From an uncultured bacterium (lineage in GTDB: Bacteria; Spirochaetota; Brevinematia; DTOW01): DNA of 26,977 nt. Under the pieces are notes generated by a model. It made no database searches and was not told the DNA's origin. It saw only the letters and a program-made list of their open reading frames with translations. Shown in pieces: positions 15,312 through 22,074 of this stretch. The DNA lies in NCBI GenBank assembly GCA_937928175.1, contig CALFVP010000136.1, positions 1-26,977 on the forward strand. Reading direction: 5' to 3'. Positions within the stretch are counted from its first letter, which is position 1. Each line of letters opens with the position of its first letter. The position numbers and the translations under genes were made by a program.

Positions 15312-15649
15312 GGGGGCGAAATTGGGCTCGACGGGGTCATGTTGCTCCTAGAAATCATGCCGTCATCCCGCGTTAAGGGAAAAACAAAAATAAGTGCCAA
15401 CGAAGAACTCGCTCTTGCAGCTTAATGTCTGCAAGCCTTAACTTGCTGATTCCCCTTCTAGGCAAGTTAAGGGTGGAAGAAGGGGTAGGGTACCTTGACA
15501 CCTCTAAAGGTACCTGAAAACTAAGAGGTGTAGGGTATACCAGAGGTGCTTATCCCTTGGGTATACCTGAAAGCTAAAGATAAGCTAAGCATGTACAAAT
15601 TTCTAGGTGTAACGATTCCCGGACAGGGGTTCGAATCCCCTCGCCTCCA
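15312..15649 (+). ncRNA. ssrA: Transfer-messenger RNA (tmRNA)
   Basis: tmRNA rescues stalled ribosomes and tags the nascent peptide for proteolysis. The 5' end GGGGGCGAAATTGGGCTCGA is characteristic, and GGGGGCG pairs with CGCCTCC (15642-15648) to form the acceptor stem. The T arm GGGGTTCGAATCCCC is present, the discriminator is A, and CCA is not encoded. The tag frame runs from GCC at 15396 to TAA at 15423-15425 and reads ANEELALAA, ending in the protease-recognised ALAA. Downstream pseudoknots are readable: CCTTAACTTGC with GCAAGTTAAGG; GGTACCT with AGGTACC interleaved with ACACCTCT/AGAGGTGT; and GGGTATACC with GGTATACC interleaved with GCTTATC/GATAAGC. Its 3' end is 3 bp from the convergent folE2 stop. 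Confidence 0.97.
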
Positions 15650-15652
15650 AAG

Positions 15653-16420
15653 TCAAACTCTCTTTTCTATGTAAGCGTAAGCGTTAAACGGATGAATACT
15701 CTCAAAACTCTCTGCTTCAACACTGTACCAAGTAATCTTATCATTCTTATCTAACTCTAAAGCAATATCTCTAACAATATCTTCAACAAACTTAGGATTA
15801 TCGTAAGAACTCTCAGTAACAAACTTCTCATCTTCTCTTTTAAGAAGCACAAATACAGGTGAAGAGACATTTCTCTCTATAATATCAACCAACTCTTCAA
15901 TCCAAACAATACCCAACATCTTAACAGATACAGAAACTAAAACTCTCTGATTATGAGCATTGTAATTACTTATCTCCTTAGAACAAGGACATAAAGACAT
16001 TCCTAAAGCAGAAACAGTTAAAGTAAAATCATATTTTTCCTCGCAAACAGCATCAAAAGAAATATCATAATAGTTAAGACCATACTTGCGTGAAACCGGA
16101 GAAAATTTCTCAATAAAGTACGGGAATTTTAAAGATATTTCTGCTTTTCTAGACTTCAACTTCAATTTAAGATCTCTAAGTATAGGTTCAAGCCTCTCAA
16201 TTGAAATTTCTTTTCTATAACTGTTTATAACCTCAATAAACCTACTCATATGAGTACCCCTATAATCGTTTGGAAGAAAAACATACATATCTATTTCAGC
16301 TATAGTATGCTGTGTTTTATTATTCTTGTCCAGAAGTACTATAGGATATCTAAGTCCTTTGATACCAACTTTATCAATGTCTTTACCTCTACTGTCCATC
16401 TCAGATTGAAGATCTCTCAT
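15653..16420 (-). CDS. folE2: GTP cyclohydrolase I, type IB
   Basis: This enzyme converts GTP to 7,8-dihydroneopterin triphosphate, the first step toward folate (and queuosine-type deazapurines) in many bacteria. The 255 residues show the FolE2 motifs GTHMSRF (55-61), CPCS (144-147) with the catalytic cysteine region, HNQR (about 156-159), SYDNPKFVED and the C-terminal ESFESIHPFNAYA. A GGAG lies 6 nt before the ATG. It is the last gene of the accC-small membrane protein-tsaB-folE2 run, 21 bp after tsaB, and converges with ssrA. Confidence 0.95.
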   Translation of the reverse strand: MRDLQSEMDSRGKDIDKVGIKGLRYPIVLLDKNNKTQHTIAEIDMYVFLPNDYRGTHMSRFIEVINSYRKEISIERLEPILRDLKLKLKSRKAEISLKFPYFIEKFSPVSRKYGLNYYDISFDAVCEEKYDFTLTVSALGMSLCPCSKEISNYNAHNQRVLVSVSVKMLGIVWIEELVDIIERNVSSPVFVLLKREDEKFVTESSYDNPKFVEDIVRDIALELDKNDKITWYSVEAESFESIHPFNAYAYIEKRV

Positions 16421-16441
16421 AAAAACTCCTAAAAACTACCA

Positions 16442-17044
16442 TTATAAACTTTTGTAATAAAAAGGTAAAACTTCATTAAAATCTTTTTTCAAACCTAGAT
16501 TTAGCTTTTTAAGAATAACTTTAGATACCATTTCAAAAGGTACAACTTCAAAATTTACTGGAACTATACCCGTACCTTCAAAAATCTTTTTACACCCCAC
16601 GGAAACCAAAAATTCGTCATTGGAAGGGTTAAAATCCGAAATTTTAACTAACTCTAAGTTATCAAAACCAAATTTTTTTATTAATATTTTTTTTGCTCTA
16701 CCATCAAAAATTAACGTTGGCTCGAGCTTAGAAAAATGCTCTTCTAAAACCTCCACTAGAGAAAAAGGAATAATAGGTATACTAAGTACCTGCGATAAAG
16801 TTCTAGCAACAGAAACACCGTTCCGCAAAGAAGTAAAGGGTCCTGGACCAATCGAAACCGAAACAGCATCCACTTTCCTCTTTTCTACACCACACAAAGA
16901 AAATAAACCTTCCAAACCTTTCCAAAACAAACTAAAAGAATCCTCATCACCAAAAGAAATATTCACAGAATAAGATTTATTATCATCAATCAAACCTATG
17001 GAAAAAGAATACTGATATGAAGTATCGATAACAACAATTCTCAT
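16442..17044 (-). CDS. tsaB: tRNA threonylcarbamoyladenosine biosynthesis protein TsaB
   Basis: TsaB is the non-catalytic ASKHA-fold partner of TsaD in making the t6A37 modification of ANN-decoding tRNAs. The 200-residue protein starts MRIVVIDTSYQYSFSIGLI (phosphate-1-like strand), contains the family hallmark GPGPFTSLRNGVSVARTLS (usually GPGSFTGLR), and ends LPFYYKSL, like the P-x-Y-x-R tail of TsaB. It overlaps the upstream small membrane protein gene by 4 bp (ATGA), indicating translational coupling. TsaD, TsaC and TsaE are not in the window. Confidence 0.9.
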   Translation of the reverse strand: MRIVVIDTSYQYSFSIGLIDDNKSYSVNISFGDEDSFSLFWKGLEGLFSLCGVEKRKVDAVSVSIGPGPFTSLRNGVSVARTLSQVLSIPIIPFSLVEVLEEHFSKLEPTLIFDGRAKKILIKKFGFDNLELVKISDFNPSNDEFLVSVGCKKIFEGTGIVPVNFEVVPFEMVSKVILKKLNLGLKKDFNEVLPFYYKSL

Positions 17045-17295
17045 AACTTAAGTTTTTTTATTTTTTCATTCACGTAATCAACGAATTGCTTTAGATTTTG
17101 CAAAACAGAAATATTTTTGTCTTTTGAATTACCTACAATGAAAGCAAGAGTACCTACTACTAGAAGTAAAACAAAAATACCTATACCTAAAAGTAGAATA
17201 ATTATAAGGGATATAAGCGCAATAAGAGCATAAGTAATACCCCAAAAATTTCTCCTAATAAACTCAAATATTACATTATCGTAATTTCTTTTCAT
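17041..17295 (-). CDS. Small two-helix membrane protein (DUF2273-like)
   Basis: The 84 residues have a basic N-terminus (FIRRNFWG), two closely spaced transmembrane helices (about 17-38 and 40-55), and a charged cytoplasmic-type tail that could form a helix (VLQNLKQFVDYVNEKIKKLKL). The arrangement resembles DUF2273 family members. The match is by pattern only. It starts 3 bp after the accC stop and overlaps tsaB by 4 bp, so it sits inside an operon. No function is known from the sequence. Confidence 0.7.
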   Translation of the reverse strand: MKRNYDNVIFEFIRRNFWGITYALIALISLIIILLLGIGIFVLLLVVGTLAFIVGNSKDKNISVLQNLKQFVDYVNEKIKKLKL

Positions 17296-17298
17296 ACT

Positions 17299-18633
17299 TT
17301 ACATCGAAAAATCTTCCAAGAATTTAGTTGTATGGTAACCACCCAAGAAAACAGGATGTTCCAAAACTTTAGAATGAAATGGTATAGTCGTTGGTATTCC
17401 TTCTATTGTAAATTCTCCTAAAGCTCTTTTAGCTCTGTTTATAGCCTCGTTTCTATCTCTACCCCATACTATAAGTTTTGCAACCATAGAATCATAGTAC
17501 ATTGGTATTTCATACCCTTCATATATATGAGTATCAACTCTTATACCGAACCCTCCAGGTAAATGTAAAACTTTTATTTTCCCAGGAGAAGGTCTAAAAT
17601 CATTGAAAGGATCTTCTGCGTTTATTCTAAATTCAATAGCATGCCCCATTATCTTTATATCTTCCTGTTTTAAAGATAACTTCTCACCTAAGCAAGCTAA
17701 TATCTGCTCTCTTATTAAGTCAATTTTTGTAACCTCTTCAGTAACCGGGTGTTCAACTTGGATTCTAGTATTAACTTCCATGAAATAAAATTTACCATCT
17801 TGATCCATTATAAACTCCATAGTTCCTGCTCCAACGTAACCTATTGAAGATACTGCATTCCTAACTATTTTTGATATCATTTCTCTTTGTTCTTGAGTTA
17901 TGGTAGGTCCAGGTGCCTCCTCTATAAGTTTTTGGTGTTTTCTCTGTATAGAACAATCTCTCTCTCCGAAAGTAAGAACATTCCCATACTTATCACCTAT
18001 AAACTGGATTTCTATATGCTTAGGATTTTGAATATACTTTTCTATGTAAACCCCAGGATTACCAAAAGCAGATTGAGCTTCAGATTGTGTAAGAGGTAAA
18101 AGTTTTTTAAGATCATCTTCAGAATAACATATTCTCATTCCCTTACCACCACCACCAGCGGTAGCCTTTATAATGACAGGATAACCTATATCCCTAGCTA
18201 CTTCTATAGCTTCTTCCAAACTGTTAATAACCCCATCACTTCCCGGAACAGTAGGTACACCAAAACCCTTCATAGTGTTCTTAGCTGTAGACTTGTCACC
18301 CATCATCGTAATAACCTCAGGAGATGGACCTAGAAATATTATACCATGCTTGTTACAAATCTCAGAAAACTTAGAATTTTCAGACAAAAAACCGTAACCA
18401 GGATGTATAGCCTTAGCACCAGTAACAATAGCAGCACTTATCAAGTTTGGTATGTTCAAATAAGAATCTTTACTATACTCACTACCTATACATATATCTT
18501 CATCAGCTAACTTCCTATGCAAAGAATCTTTATCAGCTACAGAGTAAACCGCTACAGTCTTAAAACCTAACTCCTTACAAGTCCTTATAACCCTAACAGC
18601 TATCTCTCCTCTGTTAGCAATAAGAATTTTCAT
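17299..18633 (-). CDS. accC: Biotin carboxylase subunit of acetyl-CoA carboxylase
   Basis: AccC carboxylates biotin on the carrier protein with ATP and bicarbonate, the first half of malonyl-CoA synthesis. The 444 residues have the standard length. Visible are MKILIANRGEIAVRVIRTC, HPGYGFLSEN, the ATP-grasp glycine loop KATAGGGGKGMR, FGERDCSIQRKHQKLIEE, FMEVNTRIQVEHPVTE (metal and bicarbonate site) and the C-terminal RPSPGKI and YYDSMVAKLIVWG. Of three nearby starts (TTG 18645, ATG 18636, ATG 18633) I choose 18633, which has GGGGG 5 nt upstream. accB is not upstream. An equally plausible partner is another biotin-dependent carboxylase, since AccC-type subunits are shared. Confidence 0.94.
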   Translation of the reverse strand: MKILIANRGEIAVRVIRTCKELGFKTVAVYSVADKDSLHRKLADEDICIGSEYSKDSYLNIPNLISAAIVTGAKAIHPGYGFLSENSKFSEICNKHGIIFLGPSPEVITMMGDKSTAKNTMKGFGVPTVPGSDGVINSLEEAIEVARDIGYPVIIKATAGGGGKGMRICYSEDDLKKLLPLTQSEAQSAFGNPGVYIEKYIQNPKHIEIQFIGDKYGNVLTFGERDCSIQRKHQKLIEEAPGPTITQEQREMISKIVRNAVSSIGYVGAGTMEFIMDQDGKFYFMEVNTRIQVEHPVTEEVTKIDLIREQILACLGEKLSLKQEDIKIMGHAIEFRINAEDPFNDFRPSPGKIKVLHLPGGFGIRVDTHIYEGYEIPMYYDSMVAKLIVWGRDRNEAINRAKRALGEFTIEGIPTTIPFHSKVLEHPVFLGGYHTTKFLEDFSM

Positions 18634-18645
18634 CATCACCCCCAA

Positions 18646-18973
18646 AAAACTTTAAAAAAATTATGGAAAACTCTTCTATAAAATTTCTAGTTAATTCAAA
18701 GAACAAAAATATTTTATTAATAACAACTACACCCAAAACACTTACACCTGCTAGCAGTAAATTAGCAAGAACTAAAAAATTTTAAGTACTACTCACATTT
18801 GTAAACTATAGAATTAACCTTTCATCAAAGAAAGAAAACACATTTGGTTAGTAGATCCAGTTGTGATGAATTCAATGCCCATTAATATAAAAATCTTTAG
18901 TATCATAAAGAAATACCCAAAAGCAAAACACGATATTGACAAAGTTTTAAGTATATTTTTTCAAAGAAATATC
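18646..18973. other. 328-bp intergenic region, mostly featureless
   Basis: This AT-rich stretch lies between the 3' end of the TIGR02757 gene and accC. I see no tRNA, riboswitch or strong promoter. On the minus strand a hydrophobic reading frame runs from about 18787 to 18614 and overlaps the accC start, with a TTG at 18736 preceded by AGGTG. It could encode a small membrane protein but lacks an ATG. On the plus strand, a 61-codon frame starting at 18863 runs into the opposite end of the TIGR02757 gene and has no ribosome binding site. Confidence 0.5.
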
Positions 18974-19768
18974 TTACTTTTTGTTTACACCGTAACCAAA
19001 AATAGCAAAATCATACTTTACAGGATCGTTAGGATCAAGTTCTTTTAATTTTTCAGTTATTTCTTCAGCTGTAATCCAATCATCTTGAGATCTGTTAGTA
19101 AGATTCAACTCTCTAGATATCCTAGAGACGTGAAAATCCAACGGTATAACCAACTTTGAAGTAGGTATAATGTCATTCCACAAACCACTATCAACGTTAT
19201 CTTTTCTAACCATCCATCTAAGAAACATATTAAGTCTTTTGCAAGCACTACCCTTAATAGGACTAGGTACTAAAGAAAGAACTTCACCAGGAATTTTATT
19301 ATTCCAGCTAAAAATTTCGTCAACTACATCTATAAGTAAAAACTTAACATTTCTGTAATTAGCATTTTTAGTGTACATTTGGTAAAACAAATTTTTAAGA
19401 CTACCCCATTTAGTTAAAACAATTTTTAACGATTGAAAAATGTAAGCAATTTGCACTCCTGTTATGTTTCTATAAGCAAAATAAGAAAAATCTTTAAGTC
19501 TCCCTATTTTTTCAAAATCAAAATTCAAAATATACCTAAAAGGTTCTCCACCCATAATATTAAACAACAGTTCTTTAGTTTTAGATATAATATTATACCT
19601 TCTACCTTGAGCCATAATAGAAGCCAAAAAACCTGAAATTTCTCTATCCCTGTAATCACTAAAAGAGTAAACAAATTGGACAGGATCAGATTTTATAAAA
19701 CTTTGAACACAGTACTTCTCATAGAGATCATCAAGATACTTCTTTAAATCACTTTTATCGTAATTCAT
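18974..19768 (-). CDS. TIGR02757/DUF2400 family protein
   Basis: This is a conserved family of unknown function related in fold to helix-hairpin-helix DNA glycosylases. The 264 residues show the family landmarks: YRDREISGFLASIMAQGRR near 38-56, ACKRLNMFLRWMVRKDNVDSG in the third quarter, the LDFHVSRISRELN segment, and the ending DPVKYDFAIFGYGV. No catalytic role can be claimed. The ATG at 19768 has no Shine-Dalgarno and an AT-only upstream region. It follows the intrinsic terminator of the glutamate-synthase-like gene, so it needs its own promoter, which I cannot place securely. Confidence 0.88.
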   Translation of the reverse strand: MNYDKSDLKKYLDDLYEKYCVQSFIKSDPVQFVYSFSDYRDREISGFLASIMAQGRRYNIISKTKELLFNIMGGEPFRYILNFDFEKIGRLKDFSYFAYRNITGVQIAYIFQSLKIVLTKWGSLKNLFYQMYTKNANYRNVKFLLIDVVDEIFSWNNKIPGEVLSLVPSPIKGSACKRLNMFLRWMVRKDNVDSGLWNDIIPTSKLVIPLDFHVSRISRELNLTNRSQDDWITAEEITEKLKELDPNDPVKYDFAIFGYGVNKK

Positions 19769-19812
19769 AAAATTTTAAAACGTAAAATGTTAAAAATTTT
19801 ATACAGTTAAAG

Positions 19813-19840
19813 TTAAAAAGGGAGAGAGAATACTCTCCCT
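19813..19840 (-). terminator. Intrinsic terminator after the glutamate-synthase-like gene
   Basis: On the minus strand AGGGAGAG (19833-19840 side) and CTCTCCCT (19819-19826 side) form an 8-bp perfect stem with a 6-nt loop, followed by TTTTTAA. It starts 6 bp beyond the stop codon at 19847. It is the only classical rho-independent terminator I can find in the window. Confidence 0.92.
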
Positions 19841-19846
19841 AAAAAC

Positions 19847-21430
19847 TTATTTAAGCAAAATTTCTCTAGCTTCATCCATATCTGCTTCCATTACGTAAGG
19901 AATACCGGTAACCTCTGAAGCTTCTTTTGTTAGAGCAACTAAATCATTTCTATCCAAGTATTCAATAGAGAATTTTCTTGCACCAGCCATAAGTTGTTTT
20001 AATCCAAGTATAAGCCTATCAACAAAAGTGTACATAGCTATAGCTCCCCATGGTAACTTATTGAAATCGCTACCGTATTCCTTTTTAAGGGTTTCAGCAG
20101 TTATAAATATTTCTTCAACTGAAGTACCGTATTTTGCTATTTCTGGTGGTAGCTTACCCTCTTGTTGCCATTTCTGTATATTTTTACCAACATGAGCAGG
20201 TATCATTAACGCTCTTCCCATACAAACAGCTTTAAAGTAAGGTGCACCTAAAGCAAGAGATTTAAATATGTGATCTTCAAGTGAAAAACCACCAGCTATT
20301 GCAAGATCAGGTACATATTTACCTTTTTTCTCAAGCTCCTTAGCAAAATTGTAAGCGATCGATTGTAAGTAAATAGTAGGTATTCCCCACTCATTCATCA
20401 TTCTCCATGGACTCATACCCGTACCACCACCAGCACCATCAATTGTAACAAAATCAACCCCAGCATCAGAAGCAAACCTTAAAGCTCTAGCTAAGTCGGT
20501 TATTCTGTAAGCACCTGTCTTGAGAGATATAAATTTTGCACCTGCTTCCCTGTAGTGTTTTACAGTTTTTTCAAAGCTTTCGTAATCAACCATTCCTAAC
20601 CTTGAATGTCTTTCAAACTCCCTAATACCTCCTGCTTTATAAGCTTCTTGTACAACAGGATCCTCAGGATCAGGAAGAACTATATAACCTCTCTTCTTAA
20701 GTTCAATAGCTCTTTCTAAAGTTTTAAGTTTAACTTCTCCACCTATATCTTTTGCACCTTGTCCCCACTTAATTTCTATACAATTAACTCCTAACTTCTC
20801 AATAGCATACTCTGCCGAAGCAAGCCTACTATCTTCTACATTTTGTTGAAGTATTATTTCACCGTAACCATTGTACCAATCCTTAAAAGACTTTACCCTC
20901 CTTTCAAGCTGAGGAGACTTAACCACTCTACCGTTTTTATCAAATTCAGCATTCGGATCCATACCAACAACATTTTCACCAATAACAACCATAATACCAG
21001 AAATTGCTGCACCTACAGCAAGCGGTTCCCAGTTATTCTTTGCAATATCCGTTGACCCTAAAGCACCAGTAAATATAGGAATACGTAGTTTAATCTTGTA
21101 ATCTCTACCTATCTCTCTTTCTACATTAACAGCCGGAAATACAGCTTTATCAGGATCAGCCTCTATACCAACAGCACCAACTGTTGTACCTTGAATATTA
21201 AGATGAGAATAATCAACAGGATACTCCTTTGTTGCACCTGCAGTAACTAAACCAAAAGGAGAAGGATAAACAACTTCCCTACCCCTAAACGACGATTTAC
21301 CAACTTCACACGTACCTGGACAACCATCCAAACATACAGAACAAATCCCCGAATAAAAAGCTACATCTGGAACCCTGTTTCTGGTTCCTGTTGCAGAACT
21401 AGCATTAGGTCTACCTGCCATTATATTCAT
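19847..21430 (-). CDS. FMN-binding glutamate synthase-like protein
   Basis: The protein matches the FMN/TIM-barrel domain of glutamate synthase (GltB central part) as a stand-alone 527-residue enzyme, lacking the glutaminase domain. Visible are ISLKTGAYRITDLARALRFA, DFVTIDGAGGGTGMSPW (FMN phosphate region), DLAIAGGFSLEDHIFKSLALGA and KAVCMGRALMIP. A cysteine cluster, C30-x2-C33-x3-C37-x3-C41, near the N-terminus may hold an Fe-S centre; in archaeal-type systems separate proteins supply ferredoxin and glutaminase functions. The true reaction, ammonia- or glutamine-dependent glutamate formation or another FMN oxidoreduction, is not established. AAGGGGGG precedes the ATG by 5 nt. It has its own promoter and terminator, so it appears monocistronic. 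Confidence 0.85.
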   Translation of the reverse strand: MNIMAGRPNASSATGTRNRVPDVAFYSGICSVCLDGCPGTCEVGKSSFRGREVVYPSPFGLVTAGATKEYPVDYSHLNIQGTTVGAVGIEADPDKAVFPAVNVEREIGRDYKIKLRIPIFTGALGSTDIAKNNWEPLAVGAAISGIMVVIGENVVGMDPNAEFDKNGRVVKSPQLERRVKSFKDWYNGYGEIILQQNVEDSRLASAEYAIEKLGVNCIEIKWGQGAKDIGGEVKLKTLERAIELKKRGYIVLPDPEDPVVQEAYKAGGIREFERHSRLGMVDYESFEKTVKHYREAGAKFISLKTGAYRITDLARALRFASDAGVDFVTIDGAGGGTGMSPWRMMNEWGIPTIYLQSIAYNFAKELEKKGKYVPDLAIAGGFSLEDHIFKSLALGAPYFKAVCMGRALMIPAHVGKNIQKWQQEGKLPPEIAKYGTSVEEIFITAETLKKEYGSDFNKLPWGAIAMYTFVDRLILGLKQLMAGARKFSIEYLDRNDLVALTKEASEVTGIPYVMEADMDEAREILLK

Positions 21431-21454
21431 AAAAACCCCCCTTAGTTTATTACT

Positions 21455-21483
21455 AGTATAACTGAAAAAACACTCTCTTTCAA
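21455..21483 (-). promoter_or_regulatory. Promoter of the glutamate-synthase-like gene
   Basis: On the minus strand TTGAAA (21478-21483) and TATACT (21455-21460) are separated by exactly 17 bp. The predicted start near 21448 leaves an 18-nt leader carrying the AAGGGGGG ribosome binding site. A second TATAAT at 21497-21502 has no good -35. Confidence 0.65.
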
Positions 21484-21536
21484 CTACCTAGGCAATATTA
21501 TACCTTTTAAATATGATTTTTAAATAAATACAAAGA

Positions 21537-21950
21537 TTATTTTTTGTGTACACAATTCTTTATTTTCTTATCCATACTAGAAATATGGTTTGAAAACCAA
21601 TCTACGAGTAATTTTGAAGCTTTGCTTAAAACTTCTTGAGAAAGTCCTTTTTCACTAAGTTCAAATTTAAGTTTTGTAGCTTCCATAAGAAAAAATTGAT
21701 GTTGCATCTTCTGTAAATTAAGTATAGGACAACTGTACTCTTTCATAAATTTTTCTTCATCTGAAAAATGAAACTTTGCATATTCCGCCATAAAATCAAA
21801 TATCTCTTCAAGTTCGCTATACATCGTTTTAGAATCTGAGTTACCTAACTTAGTAAGGAAATTGTTTATTTTATCTATAAGTTCTTTATGTTGGTTATCA
21901 ATTCTTTCTATGCCAACCCACAAATCATCGGTAAACTCAAACAATTTCAT
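21537..21950 (-). CDS. Bacteriohemerythrin
   Basis: This is a non-haem di-iron oxygen-binding protein of 137 residues, the usual size of single-domain bacteriohemerythrins. The iron ligand pattern is complete: H21 in IDNQHKELID, H61 and E65 in FHFSDEE, H84 in MQHQFF, H122 in DWFSNHI and D127. It probably senses, stores or scavenges O2 in the cytoplasm. GGGGAGGT lies 6 nt before the ATG and a promoter with a perfect -35 is upstream. It is divergent from metE and upstream of the glutamate-synthase-like gene, which has a separate promoter. Confidence 0.94.
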   Translation of the reverse strand: MKLFEFTDDLWVGIERIDNQHKELIDKINNFLTKLGNSDSKTMYSELEEIFDFMAEYAKFHFSDEEKFMKEYSCPILNLQKMQHQFFLMEATKLKFELSEKGLSQEVLSKASKLLVDWFSNHISSMDKKIKNCVHKK

Positions 21951-21975
21951 AAACTACCTCCCCAATCATACTTAT

Positions 21976-22004
21976 ATAGTAAAGCACATATTAAAAAATG
22001 TCAA
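21976..22004 (-). promoter_or_regulatory. Promoter of the hemerythrin gene
   Basis: On the minus strand a perfect TTGACA (21999-22004) is followed after 17 bp by TACTAT (21976-21981). The predicted start near 21969 leaves a leader of about 19 nt with the GGGGAGGT site. Confidence 0.65.
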
Positions 22005-22074
22005 ATTCTTTATCTTAACTTTCTTTAAATACATTAAATCATTTAAGATTTTATAAAATTTTATGGGGGGGGAT

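Noticed and set aside
15490..15590. Inverted repeats GGTACCT/AGGTACC and GGGTATACC/GGTATACC as operators or mobile-element ends
   Set aside because: They are the stems of tmRNA pseudoknots.
18863..19048. 61-codon plus-strand frame in the accC/TIGR02757 gap
   Set aside because: It has no ribosome binding site, two thirds of it lies antisense to a real gene, and the peptide resembles nothing I know.
21951..22074. SAM or cobalamin riboswitch upstream of metE
   Set aside because: The 124-bp spacer is AT-rich, holds the hemerythrin promoter, and shows none of the conserved riboswitch cores.
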